From UM-FILTER-37-12 sp964344965 (GTDB taxonomy: Bacteria; Patescibacteriota; Patescibacteriia; Magasanikbacterales; UBA922): 27,932 nucleotides of DNA. Location: assembly GCA_964344965.1 (NCBI GenBank), contig CAYFPJ010000018.1, forward strand, positions 1 through 27,932, in the 5' to 3' direction. Position numbers and translations under genes: made by a program. Positions 7,995 through 16,968 of this stretch are shown one piece after another; positions within the stretch are counted from its first letter, which is position 1; the number at the start of each line of letters is the position of its first letter. The notes beneath the pieces are model-generated. The model was not told the DNA's origin. It did no database searches and saw only the letters and a list, made by a program, of their open reading frames with translations.

Positions 7995-8895
7995 TTACTG
8001 TACCATCTTTTTTTGATTTTGTCTTCTGTTTTTTGTATAAATCAGCCAAGCTCCAGACCCAATGATGAATATAGCTCCCAAGATGTTTGCGATTGTGATT
8101 TTTTCTCCTAAAAAGATAAAGGCATAAAAAAGGGCTGTAGGCACTTCCCAGTAGGTCAGTAGAGAAAAATGGGAAGCTTTGATTCTACGTAGGGCAGTGA
8201 AATATAATATCCAAAGTACAATACCTAGTGCTATTCCGTAAGTAATACCTAGCGTTATTTGCTGTGGATCTCCGATTGGACTACTTAGGAGAAAAATTGG
8301 TGAAAATATAACTGCTCCCACAAGAGTCTGAAAGAATATTGTTTCAAAATTGGTGTAGCCTTCTATTTCTTTTTTTATCAGCACTGTCATTAGTCCTGTG
8401 ACTATGGCAGCAGATAATATTGCAACCAATCCCCACATATCGGTACTAGAAAAAGCAATTGTCTTAGTGCTAAATATTAGCCCCACACCAACAAATGCTA
8501 AGAAAAAAAGAAATACAGTAGATTTTGAGACTTTTTCTTTCAATATTGGAATGCTGAATATCATTACAAATATCGGCCAAGTAAAGAACAGGATTTGTCT
8601 AGTGCCCACTGATGTCATGACAAATCCTATTATAAACAAAATTACTCTTAGAGAGTTTAAGACTGAGGCAAAGATCATCCAGCCGTAGTTACCATGAAAT
8701 GGCCACTTTTTTTGGTTAAAAAAATATACCGAAAATTACAGTAGGTACAATAAATCTAAAGAACGCAATGCTGGTGACAGGCATTTGCAGAGATTTTACA
8801 AATATACCGGCTGAACCTCCGACTAGGGCTCCTAGGATGACGTATAGATAGGGGTTCGTGTATTTTTGGTGGGTAAGATATGTATAACTTAGCAT
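7995..8895 (-). pseudogene. EamA/DMT-family transporter with a one-base frameshift
   Basis: The EamA domain is a multi-helix membrane transporter unit of the drug/metabolite superfamily; the substrate is unknown. The first part starts at ATG 8895 (MLSYTYLTHQ) and gives the N-terminal helices (YVILGALVGGSAGIFVKS, AFFRFIVPTVIFGIFF). It then runs into TAA at a run of seven T (minus-strand sense; 8718-8724). Reading six T instead joins it to NQKKWPFHGNYGWMIFASVL and the rest, giving 300 codons, normal for the family. The remaining 227-residue frame from 8678 lacks the first two helices. The C-terminal half (LTYWEVPTALFYAFIFLGEK) is clearly EamA. Either a real inactivating indel, slippage-controlled expression, or a sequencing error. 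Confidence 0.85.
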
Positions 8896-8930
8896 TTTTT
8901 ACTTATTTTACAAAACGGTACTAAAAACAC

Positions 8931-8955
8931 AAAACGGAGATTGTGTCTCCGTTTT
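8931..8955 (-). terminator. Perfect hairpin terminator after the Cys-rich gene
   Basis: A 10-bp perfect stem (AAAACGGAGA with TCTCCGTTTT, loop TTGTG) is followed, on the minus strand, by a T-rich tail (8923-8930). It lies 35 bases downstream of the small Cys-rich frame and upstream of the EamA gene. Confidence 0.7.
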
Positions 8956-8989
8956 GGGCAATACCCCAAAGGGCATAAAAGAAGGAAGA

Positions 8990-9085
8990 CTAATCTTCTT
9001 CACATTGACACCCGCAGTCTTCACAAGACTCGCACATGCTACATGCGAGACTTTCGACTTCCATGTCACAATATTGACATTCCAT
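8990..9085 (-). CDS. Cysteine-rich 31-residue microprotein
   Basis: A very short frame, ATG 9085 to TAG 8990, encodes a 31-residue acidic peptide with eight cysteines: CQYC at 3-6, then C15, C18, C21 and C24 in CxxCxxCxxC spacing, followed by CGCQC. It ends EED. Such spacing is known from metal- and Fe-S-binding peptides, so metal binding is the natural guess, but no family is recognised. A strong terminator follows at 8931-8955. No clear Shine-Dalgarno sequence precedes the ATG, and the frame stays open for some codons upstream, so the start is uncertain. Support is the cysteine pattern plus the terminator, not homology. Confidence 0.5.
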   Translation of the reverse strand: MECQYCDMEVESLACSMCESCEDCGCQCEED

Positions 9086-9193
9086 ATGGGAATATCTTAT
9101 ATGAGTAAAACCCAGTGGTGGGCACTGAAATTATAACTCATAAAAAATAGAACGAATAGTATAATTTTGTGAATATGCTTCTGTGGATAAGTA

Positions 9194-9336
9194 CTCGCGG
9201 GCAGGGATTCCCGCCTCCGCTTTTGTTCCACAAAGCTACGGACGGGTAAACTTCTCACCCCCCTTACTACTGCATTGTCTTGTCAGGCGCAATCTGAACG
9301 AAGTGAAGATGGAGACTAGCTCGCGGGCAGGGATTC
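9194..9336. repeat. Direct repeat of the tRNA-Gln 3' end
   Basis: The 17 bases CTCGCGGGCAGGGATTC occur at 9194-9210 and again at 9320-9336, where they are the 3' end of the tRNA gene. Between them lie a palindromic stretch (CCTCCGCTTTTG with CAAAGCTACGG) and a GC-rich spacer. A tRNA 3' end duplicated downstream is what a past integration event would leave, but no integrase is nearby. Confidence 0.55.
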
Positions 9337-9390
9337 GAACCCCGATTGGATGGACCAGAACCATCAGTCCTACCATTAGACGACCCGCGA
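9320..9390 (-). tRNA. tRNA-Gln (anticodon CTG)
   Basis: The minus strand folds as a complete cloverleaf: acceptor TCGCGGG/CCCGCGA, D arm GTC/GAC, anticodon stem GATGG/CCATC with loop TTCTGGT (anticodon CTG at positions 34-36), a 4-base variable loop, and T arm CGGGG-TTCGAAT-CCCTG. The discriminator base is G. CCA is not encoded and must be added after transcription. The gene begins 10 bases after the peptidase stop (9401) on the same strand. Confidence 0.93.
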
Positions 9391-9400
9391 ATGTTATTGT

Positions 9401-10390
9401 TTATTGGTTTATTGGATTATTTGTGACTAGGTTTTGTAAGTATTTCTCACTAACTATTTTTATCTCGCTCCATTGCCAACCATGCTCCAGGAAAATTTGT
9501 TCACTCAGGATATGACGTTTTTGTCCATTTTCGATAAGATAAACTTTCGGGTCATCAGTTGATTTGATCAGGCTACCATCTGGTAACTGGCTTTCGGCTA
9601 GAGTAGGAGAGAATCCAGCACTTACTTCTTGACCATCCAGATAACTATCTCCATCACTATCAGCCAGCCAGAGTACAGTACCATGTTCAATCTCCTCTAT
9701 TTTACTGAGACCATCTTTATCCTGGTCAGTATTTTTTGAACCATTTAATTTTTTTGTAGTAAATATTGCCACTTTATCACCATGGATAGTTTGTCCTGGG
9801 AGATGGTCGTGCATGGCGTTCAGGATTGTATCATACGAATAGCGAAAGTCAAGGCCGTGCTTGGTGCCAGGCTCTTGGGTGATAAATTCTTGAGTTTCAT
9901 CATCATAGCCAGAAATAACCACTGTGTGATAATCAGGACCACCATTACGGAAGTATTTGTTATAAAGAGCTCTGCCGTGGGCAGGGAGTATTATAGGTCT
10001 CTTGGCATCTATTTCTGCTTTTAGCTGTTCTAGAGTGGGATTTTCAACAATATGAGCCTCCCATGGTAGGAAGTGGTTGATCAGCTCGGTAATTTTTTGG
10101 GCATTTTCATCTAGACTGTATCCAAAGTGATTATTTTTGATAGAAAATAATTGGAGTAATCCAGACTTGGCAGAAGATTTATCCAGAGTACCTCCAGAAT
10201 AAAATCTGTCAACCATTAAGATCGTTGCTTCTTCACAAGCATCTTGCCAGGGCTGAGACCAGTTCTTTTCTGGGGCTTGGGAGGTGAAGGGGACGGATAG
10301 TTTGGTGACAGCTAGGGTAATACTTGGTAACAAAACAATACTTGCGATGACAGGTAAGGTATATTTTGAATATTTTTTTAATTGATACAT
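9401..10390 (-). CDS. Secreted C39-like cysteine peptidase with calcium-binding loops
   Basis: This 329-residue protein has a signal peptide (hydrophobic KYTLPVIASIVLLPSITLAV, residues 10-29) and a domain resembling Peptidase_C39_2. Cys52 in QDACEEATILM and His155 in GPDYHTVVISGY are the candidate catalytic pair, followed by FITQEPGT. After residue 215 come two DxDxDG loops, DQDKDGLSKIEE and DSDGDSYLDGQE, as in EF-hand or thrombospondin type 3 calcium sites, then a C-terminal region ending YLIENGQKRHILSEQIF. It probably works outside the membrane, with calcium stabilising the stalk. The substrate is unknown and it may be non-peptidase. tRNA-Gln follows directly. Confidence 0.85.
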   Translation of the reverse strand: MYQLKKYSKYTLPVIASIVLLPSITLAVTKLSVPFTSQAPEKNWSQPWQDACEEATILMVDRFYSGGTLDKSSAKSGLLQLFSIKNNHFGYSLDENAQKITELINHFLPWEAHIVENPTLEQLKAEIDAKRPIILPAHGRALYNKYFRNGGPDYHTVVISGYDDETQEFITQEPGTKHGLDFRYSYDTILNAMHDHLPGQTIHGDKVAIFTTKKLNGSKNTDQDKDGLSKIEEIEHGTVLWLADSDGDSYLDGQEVSAGFSPTLAESQLPDGSLIKSTDDPKVYLIENGQKRHILSEQIFLEHGWQWSEIKIVSEKYLQNLVTNNPINQ

Positions 10391-10431
10391 TATTCTGTGT
10401 TTGTTATAAAGTCTTTCGTATCAGCTATACT

Positions 10432-10524
10432 CGTCATAGCGAGGAGTGGGTGAAACCACACGACGTGGCAATCTCATAGGCAACGAGATTGCCACGTCGT
10501 TCTTTCAGACTCCTCGCAATGACG
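10432..10524. repeat. REP-like palindrome 1 (CGTCAT-type)
   Basis: A 93-base imperfect palindrome whose outer arms CGTCATAGCGAGGAGT and ACTCCTCGCAATGACG enclose inner arms CGACGTGGCAATCTC and GAGATTGCCACGTCG. It lies between dnaX and the peptidase gene and could end dnaX transcription. A sister copy is at 21664-21770. Confidence 0.85.
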
Positions 10525-10539
10525 AATCAAAAGCGGACG

Positions 10540-12105
10540 TTATCCTACCACCTCACCACCAAAAGCAGCCGCGAGATCTTGAAGATCTTGTTTTTCATCT
10601 TCTTCCTTAGCGTTTTCATTAAGAGAAATTTTCAATCGAGCCGGAGTGTCGAGGACTTCGGAGAGAAAATTTTCCAAATTATTTAGAATATTTTTATCAC
10701 TCAGTTTTTGTTGGTGAAATTTGTACTGAACACCAATTTCTAGAGTATTACCGCTGACAGAGATTATTTCTGCCATTTTGACGATGAAGACCAGAGAAGG
10801 GGAGAACTCCTCTACTTTTTTTAAAAACTCACTCCATTTTTCCTCCACTTCTGATTTACTAATATCCCGATTACTTCTCACTGCATCTTTCACTTTCTCC
10901 ACAATTGTTTTTTTTACCACTACTTCTTTAGGGTTTTCTGTGTTAGAGTCAACAGCCTCTTTTTTGTCCTCTTTACTTTGATCTTCACTTGTTCCATGTT
11001 CCTTGCTCCATGTTCCATGACCACCGCACCACTCAATCACCAACATTTCCAGAGGTAATTGTGGGATCGGAGCAGTCTTTATTTCCTTTTTTCTTTTCAA
11101 AAACAAATCTATCAAATTGATTAGCTCTTCATAACTGATATTTTTTTCCAATGATTTCAAATTTTTTCGGACACTGTCATTTAGGTCTAGACCTAGAGTC
11201 TTAATATCTGCCCCTGACTTAGAGATCATCATGATGCGGAGAAGTTCGATGGTGTCGTGAGAGAATTGTGGCAGATTGACGCCTTCAGAAACTACTGATT
11301 CTATTCTTTCCAATCCATTTGCCATATTTTTTTCGATCAGTGCAATTATAAAATTCAGATTATCTTCAGCTTTGGAAGTTGGTAATATTAGCTCAACTGT
11401 TTCAGTAGTGATTTTCTTCTCACCAGTGGCCAAGACTTGGTCGAGAAGACTGACAGCGTCACGGACACAGCCATCACTTTTGTTTATTATTCTCTCTAGA
11501 ACTTCCTTGTCTACTTTTATACCTTCTGATTTGGCAATAGACTCTAGATTTTTTTTCAAGATATCAAAAGCAACTTTTTTGAAATGGAAAACTTGGCAAC
11601 GGGAAATAATTGTTGCAGGGATTTTATGCTTTTCTGTGGTGGCTAGGACGAATACGACATGACTAGGAGGCTCTTCTATGGTTTTCAAAAGAGCGTTGAA
11701 AGCACTAGTGGAGAGCATGTGGACTTCATCAATGATGAAAACCTTAAAAGGTGATTTGGTCGGCTTGAACTGAGCATTATCAATAATATTTTCACGAACA
11801 TTATCGACTCCAGTATGACTAGCCGCATCAATTTCAATGACATCTATTGATCTTGATTTGCTAATTTCTTCACAAGATTGGCACTTGTTGCATGGTTCGG
11901 AGGAGGTATCTTTTCTATTTTCACAATTGAGGGCCTTGGCTAGTAGTCTAGATGTGGTGGTCTTCCCAATACCGCGAGGTCCAGAAAATAGGTAAGCATG
12001 AGCTGTCTTTTTATTTTTTATCTGGTTTTGGATAGTCTCGACAATGTGCGCTTGTCCGACGACAGAGGAAAAATCTTGGGGACGATGTTTGTGGTAGAGG
12101 GCCAT
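10540..12105 (-). CDS. dnaX: DNA polymerase III gamma/tau subunit
   Basis: This is the clamp-loader ATPase of the replicative polymerase. The 521-residue product has Walker A SGPRGIGKTT at residues 41-50, a zinc-binding cluster (Cys61, Cys72, Cys75, Cys78), Walker B FIIDEVH at 123-129, sensor 1 at VLATTEKH near 153, and an arginine-finger region ATIISRCQVFHFK near residue 165. A linker near residue 360 carries a short repeat (HGTWSKEHGT) made from the unit CCATGTTCC, unlike the rest of the gene. A C-terminal helical region ends near 10540, just short of the REP-like palindrome. The start at 12105 gives the standard N-terminus, MALYHKHRPQDFSSVVGQ. Confidence 0.97.
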   Translation of the reverse strand: MALYHKHRPQDFSSVVGQAHIVETIQNQIKNKKTAHAYLFSGPRGIGKTTTSRLLAKALNCENRKDTSSEPCNKCQSCEEISKSRSIDVIEIDAASHTGVDNVRENIIDNAQFKPTKSPFKVFIIDEVHMLSTSAFNALLKTIEEPPSHVVFVLATTEKHKIPATIISRCQVFHFKKVAFDILKKNLESIAKSEGIKVDKEVLERIINKSDGCVRDAVSLLDQVLATGEKKITTETVELILPTSKAEDNLNFIIALIEKNMANGLERIESVVSEGVNLPQFSHDTIELLRIMMISKSGADIKTLGLDLNDSVRKNLKSLEKNISYEELINLIDLFLKRKKEIKTAPIPQLPLEMLVIEWCGGHGTWSKEHGTSEDQSKEDKKEAVDSNTENPKEVVVKKTIVEKVKDAVRSNRDISKSEVEEKWSEFLKKVEEFSPSLVFIVKMAEIISVSGNTLEIGVQYKFHQQKLSDKNILNNLENFLSEVLDTPARLKISLNENAKEEDEKQDLQDLAAAFGGEVVG

Positions 12106-12222
12106 AAATAGGTTATTAGGTTTTAGGTCTTTAGGTTGTTAGGTTTTTATTTTGTGTTGGAAATTATATCTAATTTTTAGTGTTTCGTAAACAGTGGTGT
12201 TTTTTCTATTTTGTTGTGTGTA

Positions 12223-12251
12223 TTGTGTATTTTGTATATGTCTGCTATACT
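12223..12251 (+). promoter_or_regulatory. Possible promoter of the SWIB gene
   Basis: TTGTGT at 12223-12228 and TATACT at 12246-12251 are 17 bases apart. This would give a leader of about 80 bases before ATG 12340. A cluster of TTAGG-type units (about 12111-12147) precedes it on the dnaX side. Confidence 0.4.
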
Positions 12252-12339
12252 GTGGATAAGTAAATTAGGGTATTTGGCGCTCTTCTGTTACCATATATCC
12301 ATCAAAAAAACTTGTCATTAATTTTTAAGAAAATATTTT

Positions 12340-12609
12340 ATGCCAAGAAAAGCAAACCCAGCTCTTCTCAAACCATTAAACTTGAGTGATGAGCTAGAAG
12401 CAGTAGTTGGAAAAGGTCCAATGCCACGTGGTCAAGTAGTGAAGAAACTTTGGGAATACATCAAAGCCAACAACTTGCAGAATCCTGAAAACAAGAGAAA
12501 CATCTTCGCAGATGACAAACTTCGTCCTCTCTTTGGAAAAGATGAAGTAAACATGTTTGAAATGACCAAATTGGTAAGTGCTCACATGACTGATCCTGAT
12601 AAGGCCTAG
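12340..12609 (+). CDS. SWIB/MDM2-domain protein
   Basis: A stand-alone SWIB domain of 89 residues. Family hallmarks are the opening (ALLKPLNLSDELEAVVG), MPRGQVVKKLWEYIKANNLQNPENKRNI, and FADDKLRPLFGKDEVNMFEMTKLVSAHM. SWIB domains are best known from eukaryotic chromatin remodellers. Bacterial stand-alone forms occur in chlamydiae and some CPR genomes, where nucleoid or DNA-topology roles have been proposed but not settled. It is the only plus-strand protein gene between purL and the right end that I call with confidence. It has a candidate promoter upstream and a strong terminator 24 bases after its stop. Confidence 0.93.
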   Translation: MPRKANPALLKPLNLSDELEAVVGKGPMPRGQVVKKLWEYIKANNLQNPENKRNIFADDKLRPLFGKDEVNMFEMTKLVSAHMTDPDKA

Positions 12610-12633
12610 ATTTTGGAATATTTTGAAAACCAA

Positions 12634-12672
12634 AACATCCCGTTTCTAATACGGGATGTTTTTTTGTTGTTT
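12634..12672 (+). terminator. Intrinsic terminator of the SWIB gene
   Basis: A perfect 10-bp stem (AACATCCCGT with ACGGGATGTT, loop TTCTAAT) is followed by a T-rich tract. It sits between convergent genes and may also slow transcription from the minus-strand gene ending at 12677. Confidence 0.85.
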
Positions 12673-12676
12673 GTCT

Positions 12677-13310
12677 TTAGATTGCCAGTAAAGTATTAGA
12701 TACTGGTAGACCTGCTACTGCTGTTTGTTCACCATTATCAAAATCTGTAGCAAACATACTTGTCAGATCAGTGACGATGTAAGCATTTGAATCAGTCGTA
12801 CTAACGTCTGCCTGTAGGACAAAACTTTTTGTCATTCCATCTGTGACCATTGTATCGAATGTAAATCCTAGCCCGCCATAACCAGGTCCTCCACCGGCAC
12901 TAACAAATTTCTGTTCCTCTCCTGTTTCTAGATCAATTAATTGAAAGTTATTAATAGAAGTTGATGTGGAATATTTGATGTTGAATGATCCAGCCTGAAG
13001 GTCAACAGGGTTGCTGTGGGCCATGACATTAAACGTGAGTAAAGTGTTAAGGCCGTTAGTCAGTGTTTGTGTTTGTGAAGGAGTAGATACTGTAATTAAA
13101 CTTGTATAGAATGATGTCGTGTCACTATAGAGAGCTTTCGGGTTGATTTTACCCACCAAGACATCTGCACTGGCATGATCTACACCAACAATTTTACGAA
13201 CAGTGAGTTTTAAATCAGCATTGGCATTTAAATATTCTGGCACATCAGTTGTAAGATAAATAGGAAACTTTTTTTGCGCTTCAACAAATATATCCAACCC
13301 TTTAAATCTT
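12677..13310 (-). pseudogene. Secreted protein of unknown function, C-terminal fragment
   Basis: This is the second part of a gene split by repeat copy D. With the insertion removed, GHAK from the first part continues as RFKGLDIFVEAQKKFPIYLTTDVPEYLNANADLKL and on to the stop at 12677, giving 321 residues. The segment is rich in Thr, Ser and beta-type patterns (TVSTPSQTQTLTNGLNTLLTFNV, GSFNIKYSTSTSINNFQL), as expected for an extracellular beta-sandwich domain. The one possible internal start, TTG 13297, would give a product without a signal peptide. No family is recognised. Confidence 0.7.
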
Positions 13311-13449
13311 TAAGCGGTTTTATTCCTCGATGCTTGCATCGAAAAAGTGAAAACTAACATTGGTTGAAATAAGATTTTCTGCCAATACCCCGCAGCTTGC
13401 TGCGGGGATGGCCCGATGAAGTCTTACTTAAACCAAATTTACTTTTATT
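13311..13449 (+). mobile_element. 139-bp repeat, copy D, inside a secreted-protein gene
   Basis: A full subfamily 1 copy, preceded by AATCT at 13305-13309. It lies antisense to the gene it splits, which excludes RNA splicing as an explanation for the frame-perfect fit. Removing 13311-13449 restores the host frame. Confidence 0.92.
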
Positions 13450-13781
13450 TTTGCATGTCCTTTGACAGGCACTAATTCACCCAACATTTGTCCGTAGCTA
13501 TCTCTCAATTTCAAGGACCCCATGTATGGCAGGTAACTACCTTCTAGCTTTACAACTATATCTGTTACTGTAATATCACTACGGCTGTAGATATCATACA
13601 TTGCCAAAACGAGGCCCTTTGTACCGGCTAAAGACTTAGGATCTTTGGGCATTTCAGCTGACTTGAGAACTGTGAATCCTGATGCATAACCTACGGCAGC
13701 ATTTGCATCTGTACCAAAAGGAAAAGCAAGAGTAGTCACAGCAAATATAGCGATGACTAGTGAATTAATGATTTTCTTCAT
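13428..13781 (-). CDS. Secreted protein of unknown function, N-terminal fragment (split by repeat D)
   Basis: The first part of the split gene. It has a clear signal peptide (MKKIINSLVIAIFAVTTLAF, then a probable cleavage site near ANAA, residues 26-29). The mature part includes VLAMYDIYSRSDITVTDIVV and GSYLPYMGSLKLRDSYGQML. The final residues, IKVNLV, and the TAA come from the repeat. The fragment of 117 residues could still be made and exported, but without two thirds of the original protein. It follows the 13822-14451 gene by 40 bases on the same strand, as the last gene of the operon that starts at 17860. Confidence 0.8.
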   Translation of the reverse strand: MKKIINSLVIAIFAVTTLAFPFGTDANAAVGYASGFTVLKSAEMPKDPKSLAGTKGLVLAMYDIYSRSDITVTDIVVKLEGSYLPYMGSLKLRDSYGQMLGELVPVKGHAKIKVNLV

Positions 13782-13821
13782 ACATTTTTTGTTATGAATA
13801 AATAATTAGTGAGTTACTTTG

Positions 13822-14451
13822 TTACTCCAATTCCACAGTATAAATCGGTGTTTGAGAATAATTATCAAAAATATCTACAGCACTAAAGTATACTTCGTAC
13901 TCTCTTTCTTCAGAAAAGAGACCAGATTCTCCTTTTAGGGTGTATTCGTCATCTGTGTATTTTGAAATCCCTACTCCAACCGATGCCCAGTTTCCAGAAT
14001 TATCATCTTTCTTTGGTCTGTGATAAACGGTGGCAGATTTCAATATTGCTCTTTTATCAAAGATTTGTGCCTCGTATGTAAGTACAGGTATTTCTTGCCC
14101 TCCCATTCCAACAATTTTTGTCTTGATAAGCAGATTTTCAATATTTATTTCTGGCCCTTGATTATCTTCTGGGTTTGTCAATGCCCATTTTGTGCTGTAC
14201 GCATTATCTGAAACACAACTGTAGCTGATAAATTGCAGGCCATTATTTTTTTCTTTTGTTCCAGAGATGAGGACTTGTTCTTTTCCAGACAAATATTTGA
14301 CACCTATTCCACTCGTTCCGACCTGGACACAAGACTCAACATGACGAACAGTCTCTCCCTTTTTTAAGGCTGCTTCTGTACTGACTGGAAGAAAAGAAAT
14401 ACTTACGAAAGTTAACACTATCCCAAGGATAATTTTTTTTGTCATATACAT
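13822..14451 (-). CDS. Secreted protein of unknown function
   Basis: A 209-residue protein with a signal peptide (MYMTKKIILGIVLTFVSISF, probable cleavage after EAA near residue 28). The mature part has two cysteines (in VESCVQVG and SYSCVSD) that could form a disulfide, and ends with a beta-rich stretch, EREYEVYFSAVDIFDNYSQT, like an Ig or fibronectin-type module. It is not recognised as a known family. It is the middle gene of a three-gene minus-strand operon of exported proteins and starts 19 bases after the preceding stop. It is the only one of the three not split by the repeat. Confidence 0.85.
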   Translation of the reverse strand: MYMTKKIILGIVLTFVSISFLPVSTEAALKKGETVRHVESCVQVGTSGIGVKYLSGKEQVLISGTKEKNNGLQFISYSCVSDNAYSTKWALTNPEDNQGPEINIENLLIKTKIVGMGGQEIPVLTYEAQIFDKRAILKSATVYHRPKKDDNSGNWASVGVGISKYTDDEYTLKGESGLFSEEREYEVYFSAVDIFDNYSQTPIYTVELE

Positions 14452-14470
14452 ATAATGTTGACCGTTTGAA

Positions 14471-16968
14471 TTAGAAGAAATTTGTTTTTGTTCCTTTCAC
14501 TTGGTTTGTCTCTGACAACTCTCCACCTGTCTGTAGTAGCACAGGAACTGATTGCTCTGCACCAAATATTTTTGCATCTATATCTGTCAGATTGAAGAAA
14601 GTACCTTCTAATGGCTCAGTAGGTTTCTGTATTTTCATATGCAGACAGACATTAGATCCATGACTGAGAAAAAATGGACTATCAGTCGCTGTATCAAATT
14701 CAGCAGTAAATGATGTCCAGGCATTAATCGGTAAATAATAAGTATTATTCCACATACTCAAGAGTACTTTATCAAACGGTTGTAGATCATGTTCATCGTG
14801 GTTATAGGTCAAACCGTGTATCTCTATGTCTCCTTGGGCTGTAAAGCACGTCTCATTCATCGTCACTTCTTCATTCTTGATAGCATCGATACTCAAGAAT
14901 TTTGGTATTGGAGAATTACTATTGCTTGACTGATAGAGCATTTCCTCTCCAAAAGAAAATAATGAAGAGTGTACAGGATTGTCAAATGTAATATCTTCGT
15001 AAAAATAATCTTCAATATTAAGTACACTTACTATTGATTGTATAGGAGGTGAGTCAAGACTTTGGATGGGATTTACCTCAAATGAAATGAATCCTAACTC
15101 ATTGGGATATTCTTCCAAATATATTCTGCTAAAATAATTTGGTTTTCCGACAGGATGACCTATCACTTCGGTGTCATTCAATACAATTGTATCGCCAGGC
15201 ATTACTTCCACGATATTGAAGCTTTCTGGTGAAGAAGGTGCAAATGCGCTACCTTGCTCTATTCTCAATAAAACAGGCTCTTCAAAACTTCCAATCACTT
15301 TGACTGTAGCTGGTGTAATCTCAAATGTTTTATCAAAGTTTTCAGTTTTTAGATATAAATCAAGATTCAAGATAGGTGTCTCAGTGTATCCATTGTTTGA
15401 GATCCATTCTGGCCAAGCGGGATTACCTTGTGGATATATATTTATTTTGATTTCGTCTATTTCTCCATTAGTCAGTATAATCTTTCTAGAGAGTGGCAAA
15501 TCAGATATGTCCTCGAGTGGATAATAGTTGAATATAGAAGGACCAAAAGATGGAGGGGTGTCTATGTAAACTTCTTCTGCATTGATATTTTCTGGTGATA
15601 CAGACTCTAGATTAAAGGTTATTTCTCCTGTAAGTCCTTGTGGCATATCAACAAATATCTGAAGATGTTTGTATTCACCGTATGAGAATGATTCATCAAT
15701 GGGTATCGAAAAAGTACCGTTAGTAGGGATGTTTATTTCACTAACATATGAAAGCTCTCCACTAGTTATGGCTACAAAGTTATTAATTGGAGACTCTTCG
15801 TATTCCCAGGTTCCCTTTGGTCTGTTGATAAGGAAAGCATCTAGTGTCCCAGGGTCATTATTTAGTGTATTGTTTACACTAAAATTGAGGTTGCCTATTT
15901 CAGCAGTTTTGTATTGATCTGTTTTTATTTTTAGATCAACTGCTGGTACCAGGTTAAAACTATAATTTGTAGACTCTACAATTTCATTACTATCAAAGTT
16001 AATGCTATATCCTGTTGTGGGAGTAAATACTGCTATAGATCCTGTGGCTTGGTAAGGGATAGGCACCTCTTCATAATAAATACCTTCTTTTTGTCCTCCG
16101 ATTTTGTAGTATGAGTTTGTGTGATTGTTGTAGACAAATGATGGTATATTGCTGTTTATTCCGGCGAGAGCTGTATTCCAAAATAGAATTCCCTCTACAT
16201 TTCCGACATTTACTTTGAGAGTTACACAGTTTTCATTTTCTATTAATAAATCTTCTTCCAATGTTATTTCGTGTTCATTTGTGACCTTTGCACTAGGTTG
16301 GGTTGGTGAACTAAACCATTCATCTTCAAAAATGATTGACTCCCAAATCGGTTTCTCGTCTATAGAAAAAGTGCGAGTAATAGAGACATTGTCTTCCTTA
16401 TATTCAAATGCTTCTCTAATTTTTATAGATTCAATGAAAGAAAAGTCTGTCCCATACTTACATATCTCAAACACCCCAACCTCTTTTTCTGTATCAATAG
16501 TTTCTAATGGGTCTATTTCTTTGTGAGAAGGTCCTATTGGTGTCACGAGAAAATAATTGTCTGGTAGACAATTTGGATTGTCAGCACTACAAGATATTTC
16601 TGCTATTTCTTTTTCTGGTTTTATATAAACATAACCATACAAAGGAATATATTTCTCTAGTTTGGTAGAATAAAGACTAAGTAGGATCATTGGTTGGGCT
16701 ACGTTTGCGTCGACATCTATAGCTATATCTTCTGCCAACCACATGTTTTCTGATTTGTACATTTCGTAGATATTGGTGATATCAGAATCTACGATAGCGG
16801 GAGTGCCTTGTTTCAAAAATCCTCTAGCAAATTGAGCACCATTGGACTCATCTTGATAAATTTCTTCTTTAATCAAATTACTAACCCCCAATCCAGGAAC
16901 TATACTTACAGCAAGATAGTCATCGGAATAGGTAATATCCTGGAAGTTGTTTTCCTCGATTGAATCTA
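14471..16968 (-). pseudogene. Large secreted protein, C-terminal fragment (split by repeat E)
   Basis: This is the larger part of an exported protein. With copy E removed, DASL from the first part continues as LDSIEENNFQDITYSDDYLAV and the whole gene is 1083 codons. The visible residues are rich in Asn, Ser, Thr, Pro and beta-strand patterns, with few cysteines, as in large surface proteins. Segments such as GTFSIPIDESFSYGEYKHLQ look like repeated beta-sandwich modules. There is no transmembrane helix or recognisable sortase signal at the C-terminus (ETNQVKGTKTNFF). An apparent start further upstream lies inside the inserted repeat and is not meaningful. No family is recognised. Confidence 0.75.

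Noticed and set aside
9183..9515. Plus-strand 110-residue open frame
   Set aside because: It overlaps the tRNA gene and the peptidase end on the opposite strand; no coding support.
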